Counted from the first letter of the stretch, positions 37,363 to 46,886 are shown. The stretch: 64,000 nt of DNA from Myxococcales bacterium (GCA_016703425.1 JADJCA010000029.1:496001-560000); one strand, 5' to 3'. Notes: a model not told the origin generated them from the letters alone. Numbers and translations: made by a program.

Positions 37363-38770
37363 CCAAGGTGTGTCCCGTTTGTGGTGCGAGCGCCGTGGCA
37401 ACGGAGGTGCGCTCGTTGAACTTCGGCGCCCCACCGGTCGTGCCCTGCGAGAGCTGCGGCCGCGCGCCCGCCGACGTCCGTATCGGCAGCGTGGTTGCGG
37501 GCAAGTACCGCATCGAACGAGCCCTCGGTCGCGGTGGCATGGGCGTTGTCTACCAAGCGACCCATCTCGACCTTGGCGAGCCCGTCGCCATGAAGTTCTT
37601 GCACGAGCACTGGGCCGTTATCGGTGAGATCCGCGCTCGCTTCCGCCGGGAAGCTGTCGCCCTTGCGAGGTTGCGCCACCCTGCCGTTGTCTCACTGCTC
37701 GACTTCGGGGAATCCGACGGCGCTCTCTACATGGTCATGGAGCTTGTTCGAGGCCGCCGGCTTTCGGAGCGGCTCTTAGAACTCGCACCGCTCACGCCGC
37801 ACCGCGCTGGCCCGTGGTTCGAGCAGATTCTTGCGGTCCTCGAGGCCGCCCACGGGCTTGGCCTCGTCCACCGAGACATGAAGCCCGACAACGTGATGCT
37901 GACCGATACGGCCGACGGCGAGCGAGTCAAGGTCCTCGACTTCGGACTGGTTGGTATCACGGCGGGTCTCGATGAAGAGAAGCTCACGGAGACGGGCCGG
38001 GTGCAGGGGACGGCCTGGTACATGTCGCCGGAGCAGTGTCGGGGGGTCGACGTGGGCGCGAAGACCGACGTATATGCCGTTGGTGTCATGTTGTTCGAGG
38101 CGCTCGCGGGGCGCCTGCCTTTCGAGGGGGAAGACCGGGCGAGCGTGATGGCGCAACACATGTTCGTTGCGCCCCGCCGCTCGCTGGGGCCGCGTCGGCG
38201 CTAAACGGGCTCGTCCGCGCGGCGCTCGCGAAGAGAACCGAAGACCGGCCGTCGGCCGCCGAGCTGCGAGAATCGCTGGCGCTCGTCCTGGGTGGGCGAG
38301 ACCCGGAGTCGCTGCGTCGGGCCGCGGATGAGGCTCGTGCCCGCGCCGCTGGCCTCTCCCGCAGCGAGCGCTCCATCACCAAGCGCGTCATCGAGCATCC
38401 GACGCCAGAGAGCGATGGTCCGAGACACCGCCTCGTGCTGTGGACCGGCGACACGGCGCGCGCCACGAGGCTCCGTGATCTGTTTTCCGTAAACGGCTTC
38501 GAGGTGACGCTCCACAGCGGCGACCACGTTCCGGAGTCGCACGACGTCTGCATTGTCATCGCCACCGATCAAGGTTCGGCACGCCTTCGCGTCATGCGTC
38601 GCGACCTCTCTACCGTCCCCGTATTGGTGCTCGACAGCCGCGGCATCGGCGAGACGGCCGCGTTGATTCGCGAAGGCGCGTCCGACGTCACGCTGGGCGA
38701 GGCCGACGAGCCGCAGCTCCTCAAGAAGGTTTCGCGCCTCCTCCCTCGCCCCAAGGTGAACCCCGCATGA
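37359..38770 (+). CDS. Ser/Thr protein kinase with zinc ribbon and receiver-like tail, one frameshift
   Basis: ATG at 37359 (ATGA overlap), stop at 38770. Residues 5-33 form a zinc ribbon (CPVC...CESC). The kinase domain is at about 48-300: glycine loop LGRGGMG, Lys79, catalytic HRDMKPDN (171-178), DFG (194-196) and GTAWYMSPEQCRG. The original frame would stop at 38204 after SLGPRRR. The conserved C-lobe instead continues one frame over (APPLAGAASALNGLVRAALA, RTEDRPSAAELRESLALVLG). Adding one C to the CCCC run near 38172 restores it. The last 125 residues look like a degenerate receiver (RHRLVLWTGDTARATRLRDL, LSTVPVLVLDSRGIGE). There is no TM helix. A candidate upstream kinase for the FHA activator. 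Confidence 0.85.
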
Positions 38771-40959
38771 AGTACGTTGCCGGCTCCGGCGTCCTCGCCC
38801 TCGCGGCTCTTCTCTCCGCGTCCACCTCGCTGGCGCAAGAACAAGAGTCACGCTTCCGTTACGAAGTTCAGCCGGGCGACACGTGCCGCAGCATTGCGGC
38901 GCGCTTCTTCGGCGATTCGGCTCGCGTGGACCTGATCCACATCGCAAATCCGGGGATGGGACCGGTGCCGCACTCGCTTGCGCCAGGCACATCGCTGTGG
39001 TTGCCGCGCGTCGCCACCGGCGCGCCATCGGGCCCTGACGCGCGCGTCGCGTTCTTCCGCAACCGCGTCGACGTGCACGTGCCAGCACCCCGCCGCGCCC
39101 ACCTCGATGACCCGCTCTTTCGCGGCCACAAGGTGAGCACCGAGGGCGCGTCGTCGGCGCGCCTCATGTTTCGCGACGAGACGCAGCTTCGGCTGGGCGA
39201 GCGAACGCTGGTGGTGATCTTCGGTACGACGTCGACAGCGGCCCCGGCAACGGGCCTCGACACGACGCTTGTGACAGGCAACTTGCGCGCGCGTCTCGGA
39301 GAGCTCGCCGGCGGTCCCGCGAAAGCGGCTCGGGTGACAACGGCTGGGGCGCAAGTCGACCTCGGCGCCGGTGAGGCGCAGGTCGCTGTCGACGAGGGTG
39401 CGGCCACTCGGCTCGCCGTCTACAGCGGCGAGCGGAGCGGCATCACGGCGAAGAAGAAGAAGGTCCCCGTGCCCGCAGGCTTCGGCTCGAAGGCCGTCAA
39501 GGGCGAGACGCCTACCGCGCCCGCACCGCTACCGGGCGCACCGCAATGGGAGGCTCAAGCCAAGTCCCTGGCCTTTGCACCAGCCGGCGGCGTCGCTTCG
39601 CTCGCTATCGGCTACACACCTTTCACTGTGGGGCCAGCGTCCTCGCGCTTTCATCTCCAGCTTGCGCGAGATGCACGTTTCGACGACCTCGTGCTCGACG
39701 CACAAGTCGATGGAAGCGTGCGTCGTCTCGAGGCCCAGAATCTCCCGCCAGGCGTCTATTTCGCGCAGGTTAGCGCCATCGACGCGGATCAATTTGAGGG
39801 GCCCTTTGCCCCAGCGATGCGCCTCGTGGTGGGGACTTCTCTTCGTCGTCCAGAACGCGGCGAGCTCACGCTGTCTGTTCCCGAGGGCGAACTCTATTGC
39901 GGCGCTGATGGCGCCGCGCTCTCCAAAGTGGCGGAGCCCTTTCGGTTCGCCGACGTCGCGGCGCACGTCGTCCGCTGCTCTACCGATGCGATGCGTGGTG
40001 GCGGGACGCTGGATGTTCCCGTGCCGAGCCCTCTCGCGCCGCCGCTCCGCCTGCGTGCGCGATGGCTTGACGCGGCCCACCTGGCGTTCCGTCTTGAAGA
40101 CGGACGCGGTCCCTTGCTGCGCCCGGTCGCAGGCGAGGTCGTCGTCTTCGGGACGGCGCACAAGCTCCTCGCGTTGCCCTTCGATGGCGGCGAATACGTT
40201 GTCGCTGCGCAAGGCGCCGAGGCGCGCCAGGATGCGGTTGTTGTCGCGAGGGTGCACGGTCATGACGCGGTCTCGACGACCGCTCGCCCTCTGGATGGCG
40301 CGCCTCTCTTTGCCGTGAACGGAACTCCGGGCGCCCGCGTCGAGTTCGACGTCGCCGCGGGCATCAGTGCGGTCGCGGTCGGTGTGGGGCGCCGCCTCGA
40401 CGTGAGCGCCTCCGTCAGCAAGCCCTCCTCATTTGGGGCTTTCGCTCTGGCCCTTCGCGCGACGGGCCACGAGATGGCGCCAACAACGGTCGATGCTTCG
40501 TCCCTCGAGCTCGCGACTCCGCACACCGGAAGCGTGGTCACGAAGCACACCGCGTTCGGTCTAGGTCTGCCTCTTGGCCTACGCTTGTGTCGTGTTAGTC
40601 GCGCAATCTGCCCCCAGCTAACCCTGGCGCCGGAGCTGCTCTTTCAGAGCGGAGCGCTCGGAAACGCCTCGTCGACCGCGACGTTCTTGGCGGGCACCTT
40701 CGCCGTCGGAGCCAAGGCACACCTCGCCGGCCCGATCTCGCTCGTTGTCGAGGCCAACGCTCGCCTCGCGGCCAGCGTCAGCCGCTCGGGAGGCGCGATT
40801 CCCTTGACCGGCGGCGGCGCCACCATGGGCTTCTCGTGGGCACTCGGCGCGGCCTCGAGGCCTTTGGGCGGGTCGTCGCGGACCGCCACCACGGTCACCG
40901 ACTCGATGAGCGTTCCATGGGTGCCACCGTCACGCAGCGTCAGAAGCTCTTTCGAGTAG
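38767..40959 (+). CDS. LysM and FecR domain envelope protein
   Basis: 730 residues. The start overlaps the kinase stop (ATGA). The signal peptide is about 1-23 (AALLSASTSLAQEQ). A LysM domain, which binds glycan chains, is at about 31-85 (RYEVQPGDTCRSIAARFFGD, APGTSLWLPRVATG). A FecR domain is at about 100-210 (GHKVSTEGASSARLMFRDET, QLRLGERTLVVIFG). Ig-like or beta segments occupy about 250-440. A barrel-like C-terminus follows (LGLPLGLRLCRVSR, AKAHLAGPISLVVEANARLA). LysM should tether the protein to peptidoglycan, and FecR suggests signal transfer. Co-encoding with cyclase, kinase and FHA activator suggests an envelope sensor of that pathway. Confidence 0.88.
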   Translation: MKYVAGSGVLALAALLSASTSLAQEQESRFRYEVQPGDTCRSIAARFFGDSARVDLIHIANPGMGPVPHSLAPGTSLWLPRVATGAPSGPDARVAFFRNRVDVHVPAPRRAHLDDPLFRGHKVSTEGASSARLMFRDETQLRLGERTLVVIFGTTSTAAPATGLDTTLVTGNLRARLGELAGGPAKAARVTTAGAQVDLGAGEAQVAVDEGAATRLAVYSGERSGITAKKKKVPVPAGFGSKAVKGETPTAPAPLPGAPQWEAQAKSLAFAPAGGVASLAIGYTPFTVGPASSRFHLQLARDARFDDLVLDAQVDGSVRRLEAQNLPPGVYFAQVSAIDADQFEGPFAPAMRLVVGTSLRRPERGELTLSVPEGELYCGADGAALSKVAEPFRFADVAAHVVRCSTDAMRGGGTLDVPVPSPLAPPLRLRARWLDAAHLAFRLEDGRGPLLRPVAGEVVVFGTAHKLLALPFDGGEYVVAAQGAEARQDAVVVARVHGHDAVSTTARPLDGAPLFAVNGTPGARVEFDVAAGISAVAVGVGRRLDVSASVSKPSSFGAFALALRATGHEMAPTTVDASSLELATPHTGSVVTKHTAFGLGLPLGLRLCRVSRAICPQLTLAPELLFQSGALGNASSTATFLAGTFAVGAKAHLAGPISLVVEANARLAASVSRSGGAIPLTGGGATMGFSWALGAASRPLGGSSRTATTVTDSMSVPWVPPSRSVRSSFE

Positions 40960-41046
40960 ACGCCAACGATGCAAGAGGGCGACGCGCCACGGACGCTTTG
41001 GCGCCGTCCGCGGCTTGTCCGCGATGATCTTGTGAAAACGAAGCCG

Positions 41047-41451
41047 TCAGTTCACGCGCTGCGAGAAGACGATGTCACTCGATGGCGAGGCCACGTCGGG
41101 GGCCTTCTCGGCGGAAATTTGCAAATCGAAGCTCGTCTCGGGCGCGCTGGCCTTTAGCGAGCCCTTTCGATCGTCCTTGTCGTACTTGAGGCTCGCGAGC
41201 CGCGCCCATTGGGCGCTTGAGCCCTTGCGGTACCAAGCAACGAACGCCGAGCTGCCGTCTGCCACACGCTCCGGCGGAGGGAGGTTCTTTACTTCGACCT
41301 CGAGCAGCGTCTGGTTCTGATCTTTCTTCACGTCGGCCACGACCTTCGCGTCGGCGCCGGGCGCCTTGGCTGAAGAGGCGACCTCGTATTTGAGTGGACC
41401 ACCGCAAGCGAACAGGAAGAGCGAAAGGAGGACGGGGAAGGTGCGTCGCAT
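41047..41451 (-). CDS. Small lipoprotein, unknown function
   Basis: 134 residues from the ATG at 41451. Signal with lipobox (LSLFLFACGGPLKYEVASS). A small beta-rich chain follows (KVVADVKKDQNQTLLEVEVK, NLPPPERVADGSSAFVAWYR, WARLASLKYDKDDRKGSLKA, ETSFDLQISAEKAPDVASPS). The pattern of alternating beta strands with a Trp-containing central segment resembles small Ig-like or anti-sigma-linked lipoproteins of myxobacteria. It is convergent with the LysM/FecR gene. Confidence 0.75.
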   Translation of the reverse strand: MRRTFPVLLSLFLFACGGPLKYEVASSAKAPGADAKVVADVKKDQNQTLLEVEVKNLPPPERVADGSSAFVAWYRKGSSAQWARLASLKYDKDDRKGSLKASAPETSFDLQISAEKAPDVASPSSDIVFSQRVN

Positions 41452-41584
41452 GGGCGAGCGTTCAGCACGAACCAGGCCACGCCGAGGTTCGACACTAGCC
41501 GCGAGAAACCCCAAACGGTGCTGCATCGCTGCCTCAACGTTGCGGGGGGCAGACCGCAGCAACCGCGCCCCCGTCGGGCGCACG

Positions 41585-43444
41585 TTACTCGCCGCCCGAC
41601 ACGTCTTTCGCGAGATCCTTGCGCAGGTGAACGTGGATCTCGCCGAAGGCCGCCGTCTCGACGTAGTGCTCATTCACGAGCGCCGCCACCTTGCGGCACT
41701 GCTCCGTGAAGTCCACGAGCGCGCTCTCATTGGAAATGAGGGGCGACTTGTCGAAAAAGACGAACGCCGCCGGCAGCGCTTTGGAGACACGCGCGGTGAA
41801 GTCTTCGACGTGTTCGCGATGCAGAGCACGAATGCGATCGGCCTCGGGGCCGTTGGGCCGTAGGCCCGTTGGAATCCAGGAGCCGCCGAGCGCCGCGTCG
41901 GGGTTCAGATCGTACGCGTAGATGTACGGCGTGGCGCTTAGCCGCTCGGCGAGGAAGAGCACGTACGGGTCCATGCCGTAGATCTGGACGCGGTCCGTCG
42001 CCTTCGTGTTCCGCTTTAGGTAGCCGGCCGTTTGGCGCATCTCCCACGGAAAGAAGTCGTGATCGCGGAAGTACACGAGGTAGTCGTGGCTCTCGCGGTC
42101 TTCTTTCGTCTGCGCCTTACCCAAGATCCACACGTTCGTGATGTGTGGCGACGTCGTCATTGAGATGGCGACCTTCATGGCCAAGAGCGCGGCAGCCGCC
42201 AGCGGCACGAAGCGCAGGAATCGGAACGGTCCGACGGCGTCGGTCGCGTCGTCGGTCTTGGAGCCGACCCCGCGAAAGCGCTCCCACAGCCATACGACGA
42301 GCACGAGCCACTGCACGTGCATGCCCGCCGTGACAGGGTGGAAGTGGTAGGGGAAGCCCTTTCGCTGCGCGAGCACGCTCGCGAGGCCAGCGAGCGGCAC
42401 GAGCGCCACAGCGAGCGCGCGCCGAGGCAACTGCCGATCCCAGATGAGGCCTAGCAGAACGAGGCTCGTGACGAAGGCGTAGGCCGCCGTGGCGCCGCCC
42501 CACTGGAGCGCCAGGATCTCCGCTGCCGAGCGCGGCAGCATGAAGCGGTACATCGTGGGGACGTCGACGAGGTAGATGCGCAAGAAGGCGCGCGCGTCGC
42601 CGTAGGCAAAGAGGAACGCGAGTTGCGTGATGGCCCCCAGCGCACCGCCCACCGTGAACCACAGGACGGCCTTGACGCGACCGGGCCGAAGGTCGCGATC
42701 GACGAGCAACGTCACGAGCTGCACCACCGTGAAGACGGCGTAGGTGGGCTTGCCGAACCATGGCACGACGCTCAGCGCGCCGACCAAGACCAACAAGATG
42801 AGCGCTGCGCCGCCGCGCCCTTCGCGCCCGTCTTTGGAGAGGGCGCGCTGCGCGACCAACTGCAACGCCACGCTCGCGAGCATGAACCAGTTGAAGAAGG
42901 TCTCCCGCTGCGCGAGGTCCCAATACAAGTAGAGGAGCAGTTGGCCTTCGAGGACGACCCACGCGGCAGCGGCCCAGGCTGCGCGCTCGAGCCACCCCAC
43001 CTTCTTCTTTGTGACGAGGCCCGGGAGGCAGCCGCCCACGAAAGCAAAGACGAGCCCCGTGACCGTGAGATCGAGGACGCGGAAGCGATGCTCGTCGGCG
43101 CCGCCGTAGCGCAAAAAGAGCATGTGAATGAGGTGTGTGAGCGGTCCGTTGACGTCGCGCACGTCGCGGTAGTCGACGTCGCCGCGCTGGAGCGCCCAGG
43201 CGATGTACTGGAAGATGCCTTGGTCGCGACCGAGCGTCGTGAGCGCTGCGCGCTCGGTGCCGTCGATGACCCACGCGAGCGGCGCCAGCGCCACGATGAG
43301 CGGAACGAGAAGCGCGCGTCGCAGGTGCTCAACGAGGCGTCGTCCACGCACCGCAAGGAGCGGAGCTCGCGCACCAAGGAACCTCTCCAGCAGCGCCTGG
43401 ACAGGGCCGAGCTTGGTCTCCGCGGGGGCCGACGACTCGTGCAA
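41585..43444 (-). CDS. Multi-spanning membrane glycosyltransferase-like (GT-C) protein
   Basis: 619 residues. About ten TM helices are visible, for example LVPLIVALAPLAWVI, LTVTGLVFAFVGGCLPGLV, ILLVLVGALSVVPWF, VKAVLWFTVGGALGAITQLA and FVTSLVLLGLIW. The first loop after TM1 holds TLGRDQGIFQYIAWALQRGD and VDYRDVRDVNGPL, a loop with acidic residues like the catalytic loop of GT-C/GT39 polyprenyl-phosphate glycosyltransferases. The C-terminal soluble part of about 150 residues (RNTKATDRVQIYGMDPYVLF, AERLSATPYIYAYDLNP) is typical of these enzymes. Substrate unknown. It would transfer sugar from a lipid carrier on the periplasmic side. Confidence 0.8.
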   Translation of the reverse strand: MHESSAPAETKLGPVQALLERFLGARAPLLAVRGRRLVEHLRRALLVPLIVALAPLAWVIDGTERAALTTLGRDQGIFQYIAWALQRGDVDYRDVRDVNGPLTHLIHMLFLRYGGADEHRFRVLDLTVTGLVFAFVGGCLPGLVTKKKVGWLERAAWAAAAWVVLEGQLLLYLYWDLAQRETFFNWFMLASVALQLVAQRALSKDGREGRGGAALILLVLVGALSVVPWFGKPTYAVFTVVQLVTLLVDRDLRPGRVKAVLWFTVGGALGAITQLAFLFAYGDARAFLRIYLVDVPTMYRFMLPRSAAEILALQWGGATAAYAFVTSLVLLGLIWDRQLPRRALAVALVPLAGLASVLAQRKGFPYHFHPVTAGMHVQWLVLVVWLWERFRGVGSKTDDATDAVGPFRFLRFVPLAAAALLAMKVAISMTTSPHITNVWILGKAQTKEDRESHDYLVYFRDHDFFPWEMRQTAGYLKRNTKATDRVQIYGMDPYVLFLAERLSATPYIYAYDLNPDAALGGSWIPTGLRPNGPEADRIRALHREHVEDFTARVSKALPAAFVFFDKSPLISNESALVDFTEQCRKVAALVNEHYVETAAFGEIHVHLRKDLAKDVSGGE

Positions 43445-43693
43445 AGCGGCGCACCCTAGACGCGCCAGAAGCCCTCGTCGAGTCGCTCCTTCTCCAATTT
43501 CCGCCCGCTACCGGCCCGGACCTGCAAGGAGCAGACCCTTCGGCGTCGACACCGCAACCCACGATGCTGATGAAGGAAATCCATTCGCCGGTCCTGGCTC
43601 GTTGGCGCCGCGGGGGGCCCGAGACCTACTCGGCACCAGGTGAACTCGCGTCCAACCTGGACCTCGTGCCCTTCTCTTTGCGACAATCACCCG

Positions 43694-44809
43694 ATGTCTG
43701 ACCCAGTTCGACGGCTCCCGGTTCCGCAACCGGGGCCCGGTGATCGCGCGAAGGCCTTCGCGGAGGCGCTCTCGTTGGCCCGCGGGAAGCATGTCCTCAT
43801 CGTGCTGCGCGGTCATCCCGACCCCGACGGCATCGCCTCGGCGCTGGCCCAGGCGCACATCGGTCATCGCTTGGGCGTGGGGCAAACGACCATCGCTTAT
43901 TGCCACGACCTTTCGCATCGTGAGAACCGCGCGCTCGTGAAATTGCTCGGCATCGACCTGCGGAAGATCAAGAGCGTCCGCGAGCTCGGGACGGGCGTCG
44001 ACTTCCTCTCGCTCGTCGACGCCCACGACGTCGACCCCGATCTCTCGCACGCCGACGGCATCGAGGTCTTGACCATCGTCGACCACCACCGGCCCCACGT
44101 CCCGCCCAAGGCTCGCTTCGTCGACATTCGGCAGGAGGTCGGCGCCACGGCGACGATGTTCGTCGAGTACCTCCAGGAGCTGGCGCCGCTCGACGCCGAC
44201 TCGGAGGACGACCGCCGCGTGGCCACGGCGCTGATGCACGGCCTGTCGACCGACACTGACGACTTCACCTTGGCGCGCGGCATCGACTTCCGCGCCTCCG
44301 CGCAGATCGCCGAGCAGTGCGATCGCGATTTGCTCACAGACCTCAGTCGGCGCCTCATCGCGCCGAGCGCCATGGACGTCATCGCGCGCGCTCTCTCGGC
44401 GCTCGTCGTGCGCCGCAACTTCGCGATGTCGGGTGTCGGCTTCGTGCCGGAAGGTGATCGCGACACCATCGCGCAAGCGGCCGACTTTCTCATTCGCCGC
44501 GAGGACATCGACACGGTCGTCGTCTACGGCGTCGTGGGCGATCGCTTCATCGAGGGGTCCTTGCGAACGCACTCGGCGAGCGTCGATCCGGCCGTGTGGC
44601 TCGAGCAAGCGTTCGGCTGCGACGATCGCGGCCGCGCCTTCGGCGGCGGGCGCCGCGACAAGGGCGGATTCCGCATTCCCATCGGCTTTCTCGGCCGCGC
44701 GACGGACCGCGCCCAGCTTTGGACGCTCGTTGAGCACGCGATGCGCACGGCGCTCCTTAAGCAGCTCGGCGACGAAGCGGTGTCGCCGCTCGTCGTTCCC
44801 ACGGCGTAG
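43694..44809 (+). CDS. DHH-family phosphoesterase (NrnA-like)
   Basis: 371 residues. DHH signature motifs: GHPDPDGIASALAQ (first metal site), DFLSLVDAHDVDPD, TIVDHHRPH (DHH motif), and TALMHGLSTDTDDFTLARG. A C-terminal DHHA1-like domain follows (VVYGVVGDRFIEGSLRTHSA, FGGGRRDKGGFRIPIG). The family includes NrnA oligoribonuclease/pAp phosphatase and related exopolyphosphate-type enzymes; the exact substrate cannot be read from sequence. Metal ions (Mn2+) are expected to be bound by the Asp/His cluster. ATG at 43694 fits the domain start. It sits 34 bp upstream of the formyltransferase-like gene, so cotranscription is likely. Confidence 0.88.
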   Translation: MSDPVRRLPVPQPGPGDRAKAFAEALSLARGKHVLIVLRGHPDPDGIASALAQAHIGHRLGVGQTTIAYCHDLSHRENRALVKLLGIDLRKIKSVRELGTGVDFLSLVDAHDVDPDLSHADGIEVLTIVDHHRPHVPPKARFVDIRQEVGATATMFVEYLQELAPLDADSEDDRRVATALMHGLSTDTDDFTLARGIDFRASAQIAEQCDRDLLTDLSRRLIAPSAMDVIARALSALVVRRNFAMSGVGFVPEGDRDTIAQAADFLIRREDIDTVVVYGVVGDRFIEGSLRTHSASVDPAVWLEQAFGCDDRGRAFGGGRRDKGGFRIPIGFLGRATDRAQLWTLVEHAMRTALLKQLGDEAVSPLVVPTA

Positions 44810-44843
44810 CGCCACTACCCCAGCGCGCCCTCCGTTCGCCCGC

Positions 44844-45749
44844 GTGCTCAAGATCGCGTTTTTCGGACTGCCGCTGGCGGCGTTGCTCCTCGACCGCGAT
44901 GGGCACGAGCTCGTCTACGCGGGGCTCTGCCGCAAGGCCGCCATTGGGGAGCGGCGCCTCCGGGCCAAGCTCGGCGAGCGTGTGGCGCGGGTGCCGCGCC
45001 TCGACGGCAAGCTCAAAGACAAGCTCGCCGCGCTGGCGCCCGATCTCGTCGTGAGTTGGTATTGGACCAACAAGTTGCCCGAGACGTTTCTGAAGCTCGC
45101 GCCGCTCGGCACCGTGGGCGTGCATCCCTCGCTCTTGCCGCGCCATCGGGGCCCCGATCCGACGTTCTGGACCCTCCTCCGCGGCGATGCGGTGACCGGT
45201 GTGACGGCGCACCGGTTGGAGCGTGACTACGACACGGGCGCGATGCTCGGTTCGCGGACCCTCGAGGTCGCCCCTCACTGGAACTCTTGGACGCTCGCGA
45301 AGAAGCTCGATCGGCCGTCGCTGGCGCTCCTCCGCGACGTCGTCATGGCGTTCGCCCGCGGCGACGCGCCCCGCGAGATCGCCCAAGACCCCGCTTTCGC
45401 GACGGAGGCGCCCTCGCCCACGGAGGAGGAGCTGCGGCTCGACTTTCGCCGGCCCGCCGAAGAGCTTGTGCGCCTCGTGCGGGCGGCGTCGCCGTTTCCC
45501 GGCGCCTGGTTTCAGTTGGAGGACGAAATCGTGGTCGTGACGCGCGCCGCCGTCGAGGTCGGCCTGCCGCGGGCGCTCGAGCCGGCCAACGCCTACGTTC
45601 ACCGCGGGCGCGCCGTCGTCCGAACAGCCGACTTCGGGCTCGTGCTCCTGGCCGGTCGCCTCGTGGGCGATGACCAGGAAATCGACCTCGACGAGGGCCA
45701 GTTGGCGAACCTCGTCGCGCGTCTTTCCGAAGGTCCGCGACTCGCATAG
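44844..45749 (+). CDS. Formyltransferase-fold protein, Fmt-like paralogue
   Basis: 301 residues from a GTG. N-terminal Rossmann formyltransferase fold (VLKIAFFGLPLAALLLDRDG), catalytic region GTVGVHPSLLPRHRGPDPTF, then DAVTGVTAHRLERDYDTGAM with the conserved Asp. A C-terminal OB-like domain resembles that of Fmt (ELVRLVRAASPFPGAWFQLE). In true Fmt enzymes the sequence before SLLP is normally N-x-H; here the Asn position is Gly (GVH). This suggests altered or lost activity, or a different acceptor. Length is close to Fmt (about 310). No def gene is adjacent. Confidence 0.75.
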   Translation: MLKIAFFGLPLAALLLDRDGHELVYAGLCRKAAIGERRLRAKLGERVARVPRLDGKLKDKLAALAPDLVVSWYWTNKLPETFLKLAPLGTVGVHPSLLPRHRGPDPTFWTLLRGDAVTGVTAHRLERDYDTGAMLGSRTLEVAPHWNSWTLAKKLDRPSLALLRDVVMAFARGDAPREIAQDPAFATEAPSPTEEELRLDFRRPAEELVRLVRAASPFPGAWFQLEDEIVVVTRAAVEVGLPRALEPANAYVHRGRAVVRTADFGLVLLAGRLVGDDQEIDLDEGQLANLVARLSEGPRLA

Positions 45750-45827
45750 CATCGACTTCGTTTCACTTCCGGCGGGCCTCTCGAGGCCGCCCTCGCTTTA
45801 CTCAGTTTTCGATCTCAGTTTTTCGCG

Positions 45828-45834
45828 AAGGAGG
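45828..45834 (+). promoter_or_regulatory. Strong Shine-Dalgarno AAGGAGG for the PilZ gene
   Basis: Perfect AAGGAGG, 4 bp upstream of the GTG at 45839. It fixes the start of the PilZ protein. The A/T-richer stretch just before it (tttactcagttttcgatctcagtttttcg falls at 45797-45825) could hold the promoter. Confidence 0.8.
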
Positions 45835-45838
45835 CACC

Positions 45839-46861
45839 GTGTCCGATCCGGCATCGACTGCACGCAGCGCACGAGAGTCTTTGGCAAAAGGTTTGTCGGC
45901 GCTCCAGTCGGATCCCTCCCTGCCCCCTCAGCTCCTTGAGTTGGCAGCGCCCATTGCTCAAGCCATGGGTGCGCTCCACCAGATCGAGCGCTCCAACGGG
46001 GCGCAGCTGAACCCCCACGCGACGCTCGCGCTCGACAACGTTCGGCACGCGCTCCAGAGCCTCCAGGGGCAGGGCGGCTCGCATCCCGCCGTCGCGGCTG
46101 CCATGGAGTCTGTCGCCGCGTCGCTCGGATTGGTGCACGCGCTCGGTCGTCTCGCGGCGCCCGCGCCGGCGGTCGCACCCGCCCATGCCGTCGCGGCAGC
46201 CCCCGCGCCGCAGCCGGCGCAGGCGTACCACCAACCGATGGCGCAAACGGTCGCGGCTCCACAGCAAGGAGGCTTCGGTGCCCCGCAGCAGCCGTTTGCC
46301 CCGCCGCAGCAGCAATACGCGCCGCCCCCGCAACAGCAGGCCTACGCGGCCCCGATGGCGCAGACGGTCGCGTCGCCGCAAGCCTTCGCGCCACAAGCTG
46401 CGCCCCCGCAGCCCGCCTACGCGGCGCCGCAAGCCGCACCGCAGGCGGCTCCGCAAGCGCGTCCCGCACAACCTCAGGCTGGCTACGATCCCTTCGCGCC
46501 GGGCGCACCGGCACCGGGCGCGAGCGACAAGCTCGTCATCACGGCAGACCTCGGCGCGCAGAGCCCGACCAACTTCTACAAAGGCCTCGCCGGCAACGAC
46601 ATCGTCGATCATGGCGGCATCTTCGTGTCGACGTACATGATCCCGAAGATCGGCACGCCCATCCGCGTGAAGATCGCGCTTCCCGGCGGCTACGAGTTCG
46701 AGGCCGACGCCATCGTGCGTTGGGCCCGCGACGTTCGCGACGCGAGCAGTGACGCCCCGCCAGGCTTCGGCGCGCAGCTCTCGAACGTGACGCAAGAAGC
46801 GCGGCAGCTCATCTACCGCTACGTTCGCAACCGCGAGCCGCTTTTCCACGACGACCTCTGA
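45839..46861 (+). CDS. PilZ-domain protein with long Gln/Pro/Ala-rich linker
   Basis: 340 residues, GTG start with strong Shine-Dalgarno. The N-terminal 100 residues are helical (SARESLAKGLSALQSDP, LLELAAPIAQAMGALHQIER, NVRHALQSLQGQ). A linker of about 115 residues is rich in Pro, Ala and Gln with recurring MAQTVA(A/S)PQ units. The C-terminal 110 residues form a PilZ domain of the TIGR02266 type (DHGGIFVSTYMIPKIGTPIR, VKIALPGGYEFEADAIVRWA, PGFGAQLSNVTQEARQLIYR). The canonical RxxxR c-di-GMP motif is not obvious, so binding is uncertain. Such proteins are common in myxobacterial motility and c-di-GMP signalling. Confidence 0.85.
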   Translation: MSDPASTARSARESLAKGLSALQSDPSLPPQLLELAAPIAQAMGALHQIERSNGAQLNPHATLALDNVRHALQSLQGQGGSHPAVAAAMESVAASLGLVHALGRLAAPAPAVAPAHAVAAAPAPQPAQAYHQPMAQTVAAPQQGGFGAPQQPFAPPQQQYAPPPQQQAYAAPMAQTVASPQAFAPQAAPPQPAYAAPQAAPQAAPQARPAQPQAGYDPFAPGAPAPGASDKLVITADLGAQSPTNFYKGLAGNDIVDHGGIFVSTYMIPKIGTPIRVKIALPGGYEFEADAIVRWARDVRDASSDAPPGFGAQLSNVTQEARQLIYRYVRNREPLFHDDL

Positions 46862-46886
46862 TCGCAGCTCGGTAGGTCGGTAGCTC

